64,000 bases of DNA from Candidatus Dadabacteria bacterium. Lineage in GTDB: Bacteria > Desulfobacterota_D > UBA1144 > Nemesobacterales > Nemesobacteraceae. Where the stretch lies: assembly GCA_951812945.1 (NCBI GenBank), contig CATOTB010000005.1, forward strand, positions 124,001-188,000. The letters run 5' to 3'. Position numbers and translations under genes: made by a program. Numbering within the stretch: the first letter of the stretch is position 1; every line of letters starts with the position of its first letter. The notes under the pieces were generated by a model. That model saw only the letters and a list, made by a program, of their open reading frames with translations. It did no database searches and had not been told where the DNA came from. This document shows positions 37,287-46,182 of the stretch, in pieces.

Positions 37287-39299
37287 ATGTCTCGTTCGAT
37301 GAATTCCCCCAGCATAAACGAACTTATTGCCTACAGAAAAAGAAGGGAGCCTGCCCTAGGAGTGGTTCTCTCTGCCCATCCCGATAAGCTCTCCGTTTTC
37401 TCAGAAGACGGGAAGCGCTATACGGTTGAACTTAAAAAAGTTGTACTGCTCACCGGAATAACCGTTCCTGAAACCCTGACTGACTCCGAGAAAAAACTCG
37501 AAATGAGAAAATGGAGAAGGGAGCTTGAGGCAAAAAAAGACTCTGTTGATCTCGAAACATTGTGGCAGTGTGTGGTGGAGGAACAGGAAACCGTAAGCTT
37601 TGAGGAAATACTTGATCTGTATTCGGGTACGGAGCAGGTTTCTTTGGAGCAGAGGTTTCTGCTTTTCTGGGCCGTGGATAAGAACACGGTTTACCTCGCA
37701 AGGGGTGAAGACGGCTACCTTGTCCGCTCACGGGATGATGTCTCGAGAACACTTCGCACAATCAAACTCAGAGAGGAGCGGGAGGAGAAAGCGCAGGCCG
37801 CCGTGAACTGGGTTCGTTCCGTTCTCAGCGGTGAAGCTCCCCCGGCGGTCGATGAGAGCCATAGTGAATTTCTTGAGTTGATTGAGCGGTACGTCATTGA
37901 TCTTGACGGCTATGAGCGAGCGAAGGAAGCCAAAGATTTTCTCTATGAGGCCGGGCTTAAGGAAGTGGAGTCAGCGGTTGAGTTTCTTATAAAAACGGGT
38001 TTCTGGAAAAAAGACGATGACCCTGAATCGAAAAAGATCGCCTTTCATTTCAAACACTCGCAAAGGGCGCTTGAAGAAGTCGAGGCTGCTTTGAACGTCC
38101 GGGGAGACTTCGAGGGTCTTACGGACAGAACGGATCTCGAAGTTTTTTCCGTTGACAGTGAAACAACTCAGGATATCGATGACGCCATTTCCTTTGAAAC
38201 GCACGGGGACAGGATTACCTTGGGAGTCCACATTTCGAATGTTGCCCATGTTGTAAGCAGGGGATGTTTTCTTGACCAGGGAGCCCTTGAGCGCGCCGAG
38301 ACGGTTTATTTTCCCGAGGAACGCGTCGATATGTTTCCCAGGGAGCTTGTGAGCCGCAAACTCAGCCTAACCGCCGGTGATCCCCGGCCTGCGCTCTCTC
38401 TCTTCGCCACTTTTAAGACAGAAGACTTCACCTTGATCGATTATCGCTTTGAAGTGACGGTTATAAGGGTTTCGAAAAACCTTACCTACGCCGAAGCCAC
38501 TGAAATATTCCACCATGAGCAGTGGGGAAAATCCCTCGTGGCCCTCGCTGATTCACTTAGAAGCGGGAGAGTCAACAAAGGGGCTTTTATAGTTCAGCTC
38601 CCGGAACTCAAGATCAGGGTCGGGGATCAGGGCGAAATATCAGTCGGCAAAGACTACATGGATTCCACCGCCCACAAAGTAGTTTCCGAATGCATGATAC
38701 TTATGAACCGGCTCTCGGGAGATTTCTTCAGCAGAAACGAAGTTCCGGCTCTCTTTCGTTCTCAGACCCAGGAGATTGATCCCGAGGCCAGAGAACTTGA
38801 CCCAGGAGACCTTCTTTTTCCCGTAAAGGTAATAAAGCATTTAAAACCCTCCTTTGTTAACTCCACTCCTGAGGTCCACAGGTCTCTGGGAGTTGCCTGC
38901 TATGTTCAGATGACCTCCCCGATCAGGAGGTACATGGACCTTGTCATGCAGCGCCAGCTTATATCCTGGCTCGAGGAGCAAAAGATCTGTTACTCGGAGA
39001 ACGAGCTTGAAGACACGAACACGCGGGTGAGTCTTGCCACCAGGGAAATAAAAAACGCGCAGAGAAGCAGACACAGGTACTGGCTTATCCGCTATCTTCT
39101 GGAAAAGGACATAAAGGGGGCGACAGGCTACGTAAGTTCCAGGGGATATAACGGGTTTAACGTTTATATCCCGGAGTTTCTGGTTGAACTTGCGCTTTCT
39201 AACGCAGGCGGCAGGGTTTTCGACATAGGAAGCGAACTTTCCCTCTCAATCTGGGCAGCGGATCCTCTCAGAAGAAGGATACGCGTGAGTCCGGCGTAG
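37287..39299 (+). CDS. RNB-domain exoribonuclease (RNase II/R-like)
   Basis: 3'-to-5' hydrolytic exoribonuclease. Of 670 residues, the RNB catalytic domain begins around 280 with DLEVFSVDSETTQDIDDAIS, whose aspartates bind magnesium; LFRSQTQEIDPEA and YVQMTSPIRRYMDLVMQRQL are further conserved blocks, and a C-terminal S1-like barrel ends the protein. The N-terminal 280 residues are not the standard two cold-shock domains of E. coli Rnr; the length and layout are closer to the cyanobacterial/plastid-type RNB enzymes. Starts five bases after pyrG; ATG 37299 is an alternative. Confidence 0.88.
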   Translation: MSRSMNSPSINELIAYRKRREPALGVVLSAHPDKLSVFSEDGKRYTVELKKVVLLTGITVPETLTDSEKKLEMRKWRRELEAKKDSVDLETLWQCVVEEQETVSFEEILDLYSGTEQVSLEQRFLLFWAVDKNTVYLARGEDGYLVRSRDDVSRTLRTIKLREEREEKAQAAVNWVRSVLSGEAPPAVDESHSEFLELIERYVIDLDGYERAKEAKDFLYEAGLKEVESAVEFLIKTGFWKKDDDPESKKIAFHFKHSQRALEEVEAALNVRGDFEGLTDRTDLEVFSVDSETTQDIDDAISFETHGDRITLGVHISNVAHVVSRGCFLDQGALERAETVYFPEERVDMFPRELVSRKLSLTAGDPRPALSLFATFKTEDFTLIDYRFEVTVIRVSKNLTYAEATEIFHHEQWGKSLVALADSLRSGRVNKGAFIVQLPELKIRVGDQGEISVGKDYMDSTAHKVVSECMILMNRLSGDFFSRNEVPALFRSQTQEIDPEARELDPGDLLFPVKVIKHLKPSFVNSTPEVHRSLGVACYVQMTSPIRRYMDLVMQRQLISWLEEQKICYSENELEDTNTRVSLATREIKNAQRSRHRYWLIRYLLEKDIKGATGYVSSRGYNGFNVYIPEFLVELALSNAGGRVFDIGSELSLSIWAADPLRRRIRVSPA

Positions 39300-39365
39300 T
39301 TTCCGGAATGCTGGAACCTTAATTTGAACAGGTATACGTTTCTGGACTGGGAAAGGTCGCCCGCT

Positions 39366-40745
39366 TCAGTGCTTTTTTTCAAGAATTCCGAGAATTTCTT
39401 CAAGCCTCGAGACCTTCACTCTCGGTTTTCCCCGTTTTTCGCCTTCTTTCTTTTCAAACGAGTCAACCCGCAGCCATTCATTGTAGGAAATATGCTTTTC
39501 TTCAAGCAGATCCTTTATGCTCTCGGCCGAAGTGAGTTCGGGACGTAGCGTGGTTTCCCTCTCGATGTCCTCGACCATGCAGCTTACGGTTTCGCCGGAG
39601 TCGGCCTTGTTCGTGCCGATAACTCCGGTCGGTCCGCGTTTTATCCACCCTGTGGTGTAGAGTCCTGGAAGCGAGTTGCCGCCCGTTTTGTCAAGCACCC
39701 TTCCTTTCTCGTTGGGAATTACCCCCGATCTGTCGTCAAACGGCACGTCCCGAAGAGGTATTCCCCGATACCCGACGGAGCGAAAAACCAGATCGGCGGA
39801 AATCTCTTCGGTCTCGTCCGTGGGTTTGGGTCGAAGGGAGCCGTCATCGGATCTGTAAAGCCTGTTCTTCACGACTTTGACGCTTTTTACCCTGTTGTCT
39901 TCTCCGGCGATTATCTCTATGGGGGAAACCAGAAACCTTATGATGATTTTTTTCGATTTGGAAGGAACTCTTTCGGAAGCTTTTTTTATAAGCTCTATTT
40001 TTGTCTGGGCTGTCCTGTCTGGTTTACGCTCAAGCTCCTCAAGCGTAAGAGGGTCGGGCTGCGCTTCATCCGGCAAGGTAAGGAGGTCTGCGTCCTCAAG
40101 TTTCTCAAGTTCCCGCAGTTCCGGGTTAGTGAAGGCCGCCTGCGCGGGTCCCCTTCTTCCAAGCATGTGTATTTCCCTTATTCCGCTTTCGGCCAGTTGC
40201 TCAAGCGCGTAGTCCGCGATATCCGTTTTTTCCATTTCCCCCCTTGTGAGGGAGAGAATTCTCGCGACATCCACCGCGACGTTTCCAACTCCGACTATGA
40301 CGACTTTTTTCCCCGAAAAGTCAAAACCAAGGCCCATGTGATCCGGGTGGGTATTGTACCAGCCTACGAATTCCGTTGCCGTGTGGCTTCCGATTATGCC
40401 CTCTCCCGGTATTCCCATTTTTCTGTCGGTCTGGGCCCCTGTTGCGAAAACTATCTGGTGGTAACGACTACGCAGGTCTTCAATCGTTAAGTGTTTTCCG
40501 AACTCTACAAGCCCGAAAAACCTGAACTGGGGATTTGATGCGATTTTATCATAAACCCTGGCTACGCTCTTTATCTTCTGGTGGTCGGGAGCCACGCCGC
40601 TTCTAACGAGACCGTGGGGAGTCGGGAGTTTTTCGAACATGTCCATGAAAACGCGGTCGCCGAGTTTTTTCTGCAGATGGTCGGCCGCGTAGAAAGCCGC
40701 GGGTCCCGATCCTACGATAGCAACTTTTATTGATTCAAGGCTCAT
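39366..40745 (-). CDS. Ferredoxin--NADP reductase, adrenodoxin-reductase type
   Basis: FAD enzyme moving electrons between NADPH and ferredoxin (FprA-type). The 459 residues begin with the FAD motif KVAIVGSGPAAFYAADHL; PTPHGLVRSGVAPDHQKIK is the family hallmark, and VVIVGVGNVAVDVARIL the NADP-binding motif. GLYTTGWIKRGPTGVIGTNK near the C-terminus also fits the mitochondrial adrenodoxin reductase family. No ferredoxin gene is adjacent. It diverges from ptsP. Confidence 0.92.
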   Translation of the reverse strand: MSLESIKVAIVGSGPAAFYAADHLQKKLGDRVFMDMFEKLPTPHGLVRSGVAPDHQKIKSVARVYDKIASNPQFRFFGLVEFGKHLTIEDLRSRYHQIVFATGAQTDRKMGIPGEGIIGSHTATEFVGWYNTHPDHMGLGFDFSGKKVVIVGVGNVAVDVARILSLTRGEMEKTDIADYALEQLAESGIREIHMLGRRGPAQAAFTNPELRELEKLEDADLLTLPDEAQPDPLTLEELERKPDRTAQTKIELIKKASERVPSKSKKIIIRFLVSPIEIIAGEDNRVKSVKVVKNRLYRSDDGSLRPKPTDETEEISADLVFRSVGYRGIPLRDVPFDDRSGVIPNEKGRVLDKTGGNSLPGLYTTGWIKRGPTGVIGTNKADSGETVSCMVEDIERETTLRPELTSAESIKDLLEEKHISYNEWLRVDSFEKKEGEKRGKPRVKVSRLEEILGILEKKH

Positions 40746-40862
40746 GCCGTGGGAATTATATACGCAATATTTTATAAATCTATTTCCGCGAGGGCTTTTT
40801 TCTTTCAGTTTTTCTGGGGATATTTCCCCGTTTCCCTTTTTTCCGCTGACTGCACATGATGG

Positions 40863-40871
40863 TGGTATAAT
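40863..40871 (+). promoter_or_regulatory. Extended -10 promoter element upstream of ptsP
   Basis: TGGTATAAT at 40863-40871, a TGn-extended -10, preceded by a GG to give GTGGTATAAT as at alr. No good -35 at 16-18 bases. The start of ptsP follows 32 bases later with GGAG in between. Confidence 0.55.
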
Positions 40872-40903
40872 ACTAATTCCCTTTTGTGTGGTGGAGTGAC
40901 CTG

Positions 40904-43198
40904 ATGATTGTTAAAGACCGTACAGAGCCAGAGCATTTTCATCTCAAAGTGGTTCACGAGATAAGCGACCTGATCAACAAGTCCGTAGGTCTCAATACCG
41001 TCTTGGGCAGGGTAGTCAGAAAGATCTCTTCCTCTCTTCACTACGATGTTGTCTCCATATATGTCTGGGACGATTCAAAAGAGGTTCTCCGCCTCGCCGC
41101 TAACAGGGGTCTTCAGGTTAAGCCGAAAAGCGATATCTTTTTGCGTTCGGATGAAGGTCTTACCGGAGTGGTTCATAAAACGAAGGTTCCTCTGATCGCC
41201 ATGCCGGCTTCAGAGCATCCGAATTACAAGTATTTCCCCGAAATAGGCGAAGAGGAATACGAAAGCTACATCGGCGTTCCCATAATGCTCCACGACGTGT
41301 GTGTCGGGGTGCTTGTGGGCCAGAACAGGACCCCGATGCAGATAACCCCGGCCGAACAGACTCTTTTTCAAATCATAGCTTTGCGGCTCGCGGGGGTTCT
41401 TGAAGTTGCAAACACCCTGGACCGCTTAAAACCCCCGTCCATTGTAAAGCACGAGACGACAACCTATCAGGGAAAAGGAGTTTCTGAGGGGATAGCTGTC
41501 GGGAAGGCGGTTACCTTCCGCGGGCTTTTCCGCCGGATGTCTACGATGGAGATGATGGCCCGCGCTCCCAGGATCGAGAAAAGAAGAGTTAGAAATTCCA
41601 TAAAAAACATATCTCAAGACCTTAAAAACACTATTAAGAAAATGGATTCTGAGGGCAAGCTCTCGAAAAACGAAGTGGATATTTTCCGTTCACATCTGAT
41701 GATAGTGGATAGCCGCGACATGGAGAAAGGAACCGGCGAGCTCATAGATGAAAAGAAAATTTCGGCCGAGGCTGCGGTGGTTGAGTATCTTGAATCCCAG
41801 GCATCGCGTTTTGAATCCCTGCCGGATTCCTACATGAGGGAGAGGGCCCATGATTTCAGGGATATAGGCGAGAGGATCCTCCGGGACCTTACCCATTCAA
41901 AAGACGAGAAGATTTCCGCCTCCGCCGACGGAGAGCCCCTGATACTTGTCGCGAGGGAGATAGGGGTGTCTTTTGTTACGGCCGTTGAGGGAGAAGTCGG
42001 GGGAATGGTGCTCGAAAAAGGCGGAGAGACCTCTCACGCGATCATAATAGCGAAATCGCTTGGGATTCCGGTAGTTGTGGGCATAGACAACATCGTGAAC
42101 CTGGTTCATCCCGGTGAGGACATGATAGTTGACGGAAGAAGCGGCTTTATTTTCACAAACCCCGACCAGGTGCTGAAGGATGAGTATCTGGCCATGCACC
42201 AAAGAGCGATCAAGCTCCGCCACTTCATAGAGACCGAAGCCATAAAAAGCACAGGCACCGGTGTTGACGTCGAGATAACGGCGAATGTCGGGATTCCGGC
42301 CGATGTAGAAGTGGCTAAGCGTTACGGCATCAAAAACGCGGGACTTTTCAGGACGGAGTTTGCCTTCGCGCGGTTTAAGAAGTGGCCTAGCGTGAGGTCC
42401 CAGCTGAAGATATACAAGGAGATTTCAGGCAGCTTTGAGGGGGAAGTGACGATCAGGACGCTTGACGTGGGTTCTGACAAGACACTTTCCTATCTCAAAA
42501 TGCCCAAGGAAGAGAACCCACTTCTTGGCCTTCGGTCAATCCGCTTTTCAATGGAGTATCTGGATCTTTTCAGGGATCAGGTGAAATCCATTTTGCTGGC
42601 GGCGAAAAAAGGGGGGAATTTCAGAATCCTTTTGCCCATGGTTTCAAATGTCTGGGAGGTTGAGACCGCGGCGCAGATAATTGAAGAACTGTCCGCCGAA
42701 GTGAGTCTCCATCGCCATGACATACCGAAACTCGGAATAATGATGGAGGTCCCGGCCCTTGCGTATCAGTTCGGGGATTACGCGGATTTAATAGATTTTG
42801 TTTCCATCGGGACAAACGACCTTATACAGTATCTGCTCGCGGTTGATAGAAATTCAAACGCGGTCGGACATCTTTACTCGGCTTTTCATCCTTCGGTGGT
42901 GAGAATGCTGGATTTTACGAGAGAGCAGGTTATCTCAAGCGGAAAGAAACTTAACATCTGCGGAGAAATAGCGGGAGTTCCTTCCGGCACCCTGCTGATA
43001 CTGGCTCTTGGCTACCGTCACCTGAGCGTTTCCCCGCTTCGGTTTCCGTACGTGAAATTTCTTTCTGACAGACTTTCAGAGCAGATGCTTGAGGAAATCA
43101 GGTCGCACGTACTGCTGCTCACGAAAGAATCTGACATAGAGAGGTACTTAAAGGACGTTCTTAACTCGATAAACCCGATGTTGCTCGAAGCAGAGTAG
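40904..43198 (+). CDS. ptsP: GAF-domain phosphoenolpyruvate--protein phosphotransferase (PTS-Ntr enzyme I)
   Basis: Transfers phosphate from PEP to NPr in the nitrogen-related PTS. The ATG at 40904, seven bases after GGAG, gives 764 residues; a GTG at 40886 is in frame but poorly placed. Residues about 10-170 are a GAF sensor domain (VSIYVWDDSKEVLRLAANRG). The phosphohistidine is in LEKGGETSHAIIIAKSLGIP, the PEP-binding barrel shows GLFRTEFAFARF and SIGTNDLIQYLLAVDRN, and ICGEIAG holds the catalytic Cys. No other PTS gene is in the window. Confidence 0.95.
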   Translation: MIVKDRTEPEHFHLKVVHEISDLINKSVGLNTVLGRVVRKISSSLHYDVVSIYVWDDSKEVLRLAANRGLQVKPKSDIFLRSDEGLTGVVHKTKVPLIAMPASEHPNYKYFPEIGEEEYESYIGVPIMLHDVCVGVLVGQNRTPMQITPAEQTLFQIIALRLAGVLEVANTLDRLKPPSIVKHETTTYQGKGVSEGIAVGKAVTFRGLFRRMSTMEMMARAPRIEKRRVRNSIKNISQDLKNTIKKMDSEGKLSKNEVDIFRSHLMIVDSRDMEKGTGELIDEKKISAEAAVVEYLESQASRFESLPDSYMRERAHDFRDIGERILRDLTHSKDEKISASADGEPLILVAREIGVSFVTAVEGEVGGMVLEKGGETSHAIIIAKSLGIPVVVGIDNIVNLVHPGEDMIVDGRSGFIFTNPDQVLKDEYLAMHQRAIKLRHFIETEAIKSTGTGVDVEITANVGIPADVEVAKRYGIKNAGLFRTEFAFARFKKWPSVRSQLKIYKEISGSFEGEVTIRTLDVGSDKTLSYLKMPKEENPLLGLRSIRFSMEYLDLFRDQVKSILLAAKKGGNFRILLPMVSNVWEVETAAQIIEELSAEVSLHRHDIPKLGIMMEVPALAYQFGDYADLIDFVSIGTNDLIQYLLAVDRNSNAVGHLYSAFHPSVVRMLDFTREQVISSGKKLNICGEIAGVPSGTLLILALGYRHLSVSPLRFPYVKFLSDRLSEQMLEEIRSHVLLLTKESDIERYLKDVLNSINPMLLEAE

Positions 43199-43200
43199 CC

Positions 43201-44127
43201 ATGATCAATAGATCTACTGTTATCCCACTGGTGCTTTTTGTCCTTACCGCGGCCACCACCTTTCTCTCCGGTTACATGATAAGCGGAACCTATACCGGCG
43301 GGGTCCTTTTTTCGCTTTCTCTGGTGGCTATTCTAGGAGCCCATGAGATGGGGCATTACTTTTACGGCAGAAAATACGGCGTCTCAATAACTCTTCCCTG
43401 GTTTATTCCCGCTCCTCCTTTTCTCTCTCCGATCGGGACGTTTGGGGCGTTTATACGGATAAGATCCCGTATACGCGGCCGGAAGGAACTTTTTGACATA
43501 GGGGTTGCCGGTCCCATAGCCGGCGTGGTGGTAGCTCTTCCCGTCCTGTTTGTCGGACTGCTTTTCTCAGATGTGGTCGCTTTGGATTCCGAGAGGTTCT
43601 CCGAGATGCAAACGGCCATGTCTCTTGGTAATTCTCTTGTATTCGCTCTTTTTTCGAAAATAGCCGTCGGGGAAGTCGCCCAGGGATCCGAACTTTTGCT
43701 ACACCCGGTCGCGTTTGCCGGATGGATAGGCCTTTTCGTGACCGTCTTGAACCTTATGCCCGCGGGACAGCTCGACGGAGGGCATATCGTGTACTGCGTC
43801 TTCCCGGCGGAGTGGCATAAGACTATATCGGTTGCTACGGTTATTTTCCTCGTGATAATGGGAGTGGGAACGGCGCCTCTGGCGGATTTTGCGAATTATC
43901 TGGGCTTGTGGGTGTTTGCCGGTCTTCCTGAGTGGCTTATGTTTGAGGGCTGGGTCGGCTGGCTTTTCTGGGCGATACTGCTTCTGGTGATCGGGACGTC
44001 ACATCCTCCGACCCTCTCAAGCGATACAGAGATTGGTGCGGGGAGAAAGGCGCTTGCCTTGCTCTCGCTGCTTATTTTTATTTCCTGTCTTACCCCTGTT
44101 CCCATCAGTATCGTGGAGTTCGGTTAG
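43201..44127 (+). CDS. Site-2 protease family (M50) membrane metallopeptidase
   Basis: Intramembrane zinc protease family. In 308 residues with about seven hydrophobic spans, His48-Glu49-x-x-His52 in ILGAHEMGHYF is the zinc motif and NLMPAGQLDGGH supplies the third ligand (Asp). There is no PDZ domain, unlike RseP. The group resembles the plant/cyanobacterial EGY-type S2P by its PPFLSPIGTFGAFI segment. It follows ptsP by two bases; the substrate is unknown, but a regulatory link with ptsP is possible. Confidence 0.88.
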   Translation: MINRSTVIPLVLFVLTAATTFLSGYMISGTYTGGVLFSLSLVAILGAHEMGHYFYGRKYGVSITLPWFIPAPPFLSPIGTFGAFIRIRSRIRGRKELFDIGVAGPIAGVVVALPVLFVGLLFSDVVALDSERFSEMQTAMSLGNSLVFALFSKIAVGEVAQGSELLLHPVAFAGWIGLFVTVLNLMPAGQLDGGHIVYCVFPAEWHKTISVATVIFLVIMGVGTAPLADFANYLGLWVFAGLPEWLMFEGWVGWLFWAILLLVIGTSHPPTLSSDTEIGAGRKALALLSLLIFISCLTPVPISIVEFG

Positions 44128-44133
44128 ACAGTT

Positions 44134-44162
44134 TTGCGTTTAGTTGAAAAACCTGTTACAAT
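44134..44162 (+). promoter_or_regulatory. Possible promoter of the citrate synthase gene
   Basis: TTGCGT at 44134-44139 and TACAAT at 44157-44162, 17 bases apart; four and five of six bases match consensus. It would leave a leader of nearly 120 bases before the ATG at 44287, in which I see no recognised riboswitch. Confidence 0.4.
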
Positions 44163-44286
44163 CACCCCGATTAGTTGGATTGATTCTGAAGGTGTTGGAG
44201 TAATAACCAGGGTGGTTTACATACGGAATCCAATTCAGCTGGCAACTTGATTTAAACAACTTCACTATATTGCGAGGAGATTACAA

Positions 44287-45585
44287 ATGCCTAAGAACAC
44301 TTTGTCTGTTACAGATAACAGGACAGGCAAGACATACGAACTTGCTATAGACAACGACACCATAAAAGCCACTGACCTTCGCCAGATAAGGGTTAAGGAC
44401 GAAGACTTTGGCATGATGAGCTATGACCCGGCTTTCGGGAACACCGCTTCATGCAAAAGCAAGGTCACCTTCATTGACGGAGAAAAGGGAATTCTGAGGT
44501 ACAGGGGATACCCGATAGAAGATCTGGCGAAAAAAAGCAACTTCCTCGAAGTCGCCTATCTCCTTATTCACGGTGAGTTGCCCAACAAATCAGAGTACGA
44601 CAGTTGGGTTCACGACATAACGCATCATACCTACGTGCATGAAAACATAAGGAAGCTCATGGACGGATTCCGCTACGACGCGCATCCGATGGGCATGTTG
44701 CTTGCAACTGTCGGAGCCCTCTCGACCTTCTATCCGGATGCAAAAGACATATTCGATACCGACGTGCAGAAGCTTGAGATGAGAAGGCTTATAGCGAAGA
44801 CGCCTACCATAGCCGGGTTTTCTTACAGGCATATCATGGGTCTTCCATATGTATATCCCGACAACGAACTCAGCTACGCCGGGAATTTCCTCTCAATGAT
44901 GTTCAAGATGACCGAGGCCAAGTATGAGCCGAATCCGGCGATAGAGAAGGCTATAGATGTTCTTTTCATCCTCCATGCCGACCACGAGCAGAACTGCAGC
45001 ACGAGCGCGATGAGAAACGTCGCAAGCTCCCATCCGGATTCTTACTCCGCAGCCGCCGCGGCGATTGCCGCCCTGTACGGTCCTCTTCACGGCGGAGCGA
45101 ACGAAGCGGTGCTTGAAATGCTTGCCGACATAGGTTCGGTTGACAAGATCCCGCAGTACATAGAAAGGGCCAAGAAAGGAGAATTCAGGCTCATGGGCTT
45201 CGGGCACAGAGTGTACAAGGCTTACGACCCGAGAGCGGCGATAATAAAGGATATAGCCCACGACGTGTTTGAAGTCACCGGGAAAAATCCTCTGCTCGAC
45301 ATAGCGCTTGAGCTTGAGAGAATAGCCCTTGAAGACGATTATTTCGTAAGAAGAAGGCTTTATCCGAACGTTGACTTCTATTCTGGACTCATATACCAGA
45401 GCATAGGTCTTCCCACGAGCATGTTCACCGTCCTTTTCGCGATAGCGAGAATGGCCGGGTGGCTTGCCCAGTGGCTCGAACTGCTGAACGATCCCGAAAC
45501 CAGAATTGCGAGGCCTAGGCAGGTTTACCTGGGAGAGGACGAGAGAAAATACGTGGCGATGAGCAGAAGACGTAAGAAGAAGTAG
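44287..45585 (+). CDS. gltA: Citrate synthase
   Basis: Condenses acetyl-CoA and oxaloacetate. The 432-residue enzyme is of the long bacterial (type II, hexameric) group. Catalytic and binding residues are in LHADHEQNCSTSAMRNVAS, GPLHGGANEAVLEML, GFGHRVYKAYDPRA and the Asp in NVDFYSGLIYQ. GCGAGGAGATTACAA is the ribosome site. It is monocistronic as far as can be seen; other TCA genes are not in the window. Confidence 0.97.
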   Translation: MPKNTLSVTDNRTGKTYELAIDNDTIKATDLRQIRVKDEDFGMMSYDPAFGNTASCKSKVTFIDGEKGILRYRGYPIEDLAKKSNFLEVAYLLIHGELPNKSEYDSWVHDITHHTYVHENIRKLMDGFRYDAHPMGMLLATVGALSTFYPDAKDIFDTDVQKLEMRRLIAKTPTIAGFSYRHIMGLPYVYPDNELSYAGNFLSMMFKMTEAKYEPNPAIEKAIDVLFILHADHEQNCSTSAMRNVASSHPDSYSAAAAAIAALYGPLHGGANEAVLEMLADIGSVDKIPQYIERAKKGEFRLMGFGHRVYKAYDPRAAIIKDIAHDVFEVTGKNPLLDIALELERIALEDDYFVRRRLYPNVDFYSGLIYQSIGLPTSMFTVLFAIARMAGWLAQWLELLNDPETRIARPRQVYLGEDERKYVAMSRRRKKK

Positions 45586-45599
45586 TTGACCAACCTTAC

Positions 45600-45632
45600 G
45601 AAATGTCTTCTGGGCATTTCCTAGAACTTTTT
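45600..45632 (+). terminator. Possible terminator after citrate synthase
   Basis: GAAATG (45600-45605) and CATTTC (45615-45620) form a six-pair stem with a nine-base loop, and a run of five T lies at 45628-45632. The gap between stem and T-run is longer than ideal. Confidence 0.35.
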
Positions 45633-45757
45633 CGAGTTGCTCCACACAGGAAAGTTGATTTCACTGCAAGTGCGTTCTACTTCCTCTATCTCTTTTTTAG
45701 AGAGGGATAGGATTTTATACTGTAGAGAGAGGGCCCTGAGGGGCTCTCAAGGAAGAT

Positions 45758-45949
45758 ATGATGAACGATAGAGGAATAAAAACACTTGTTTGGGCTCTCT
45801 ACTGGCCCGTCTTGCTGCTACTATTTTTCTTTGCCTGGCTTTTTCCACAGAGCAAGGAGGAGGCAAAAAAGACAGAGGCCTGGGCGGAGGCTCTACGCTT
45901 AGAGCAGACAGACTCTCTTTTGTTTGGGGAGATCCATAGAAAGTATTGA
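45758..45949 (+). CDS. Small single-span membrane protein, function unknown
   Basis: 63 residues. Residues about 8-29 (KTLVWALYWPVLLLLFFFAW in that region) form one membrane span, followed by a charged helix rich in Glu, Lys and Ala. AAGGAAGAT precedes a double ATG. A GC-rich inverted repeat (GAGAG .. CTCTC, 45725-45746) sits just before the ribosome site and might affect translation. I do not recognise the family. The gene stands alone. Confidence 0.55.
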   Translation: MMNDRGIKTLVWALYWPVLLLLFFFAWLFPQSKEEAKKTEAWAEALRLEQTDSLLFGEIHRKY

Positions 45950-46182
45950 GAAGATCCTAAGAACAGCTCTGAACGCGTTTCTGTAAAGGAAATTAGCAGA
46001 AAGTGGATAGGAAATGGGCAGAATTCCACCAAATGAACTAACACACCCGCCCCATATCCGTTGCCATGTTTGTCCGGTCAATTTCGTAATTCCAATTTCT
46101 TTCATGTCATAGATCCTGCCGGATTGCGTTGCTATCAAAAAGAGAAGTTGATAAAATAGCACTTACTGGTTGTTCTCCATTG

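Noticed and set aside
45899..46162. Minus-strand 87-residue open frame
   Set aside because: It overlaps the small membrane protein gene, lacks a ribosome site, and the translation has no recognisable pattern; could be a remnant but not supported.
46129..46182. TTG 46129 as start of the amidohydrolase
   Set aside because: It would place 18 residues before the signal peptide; ATG 46183 gives a normal lipoprotein signal.
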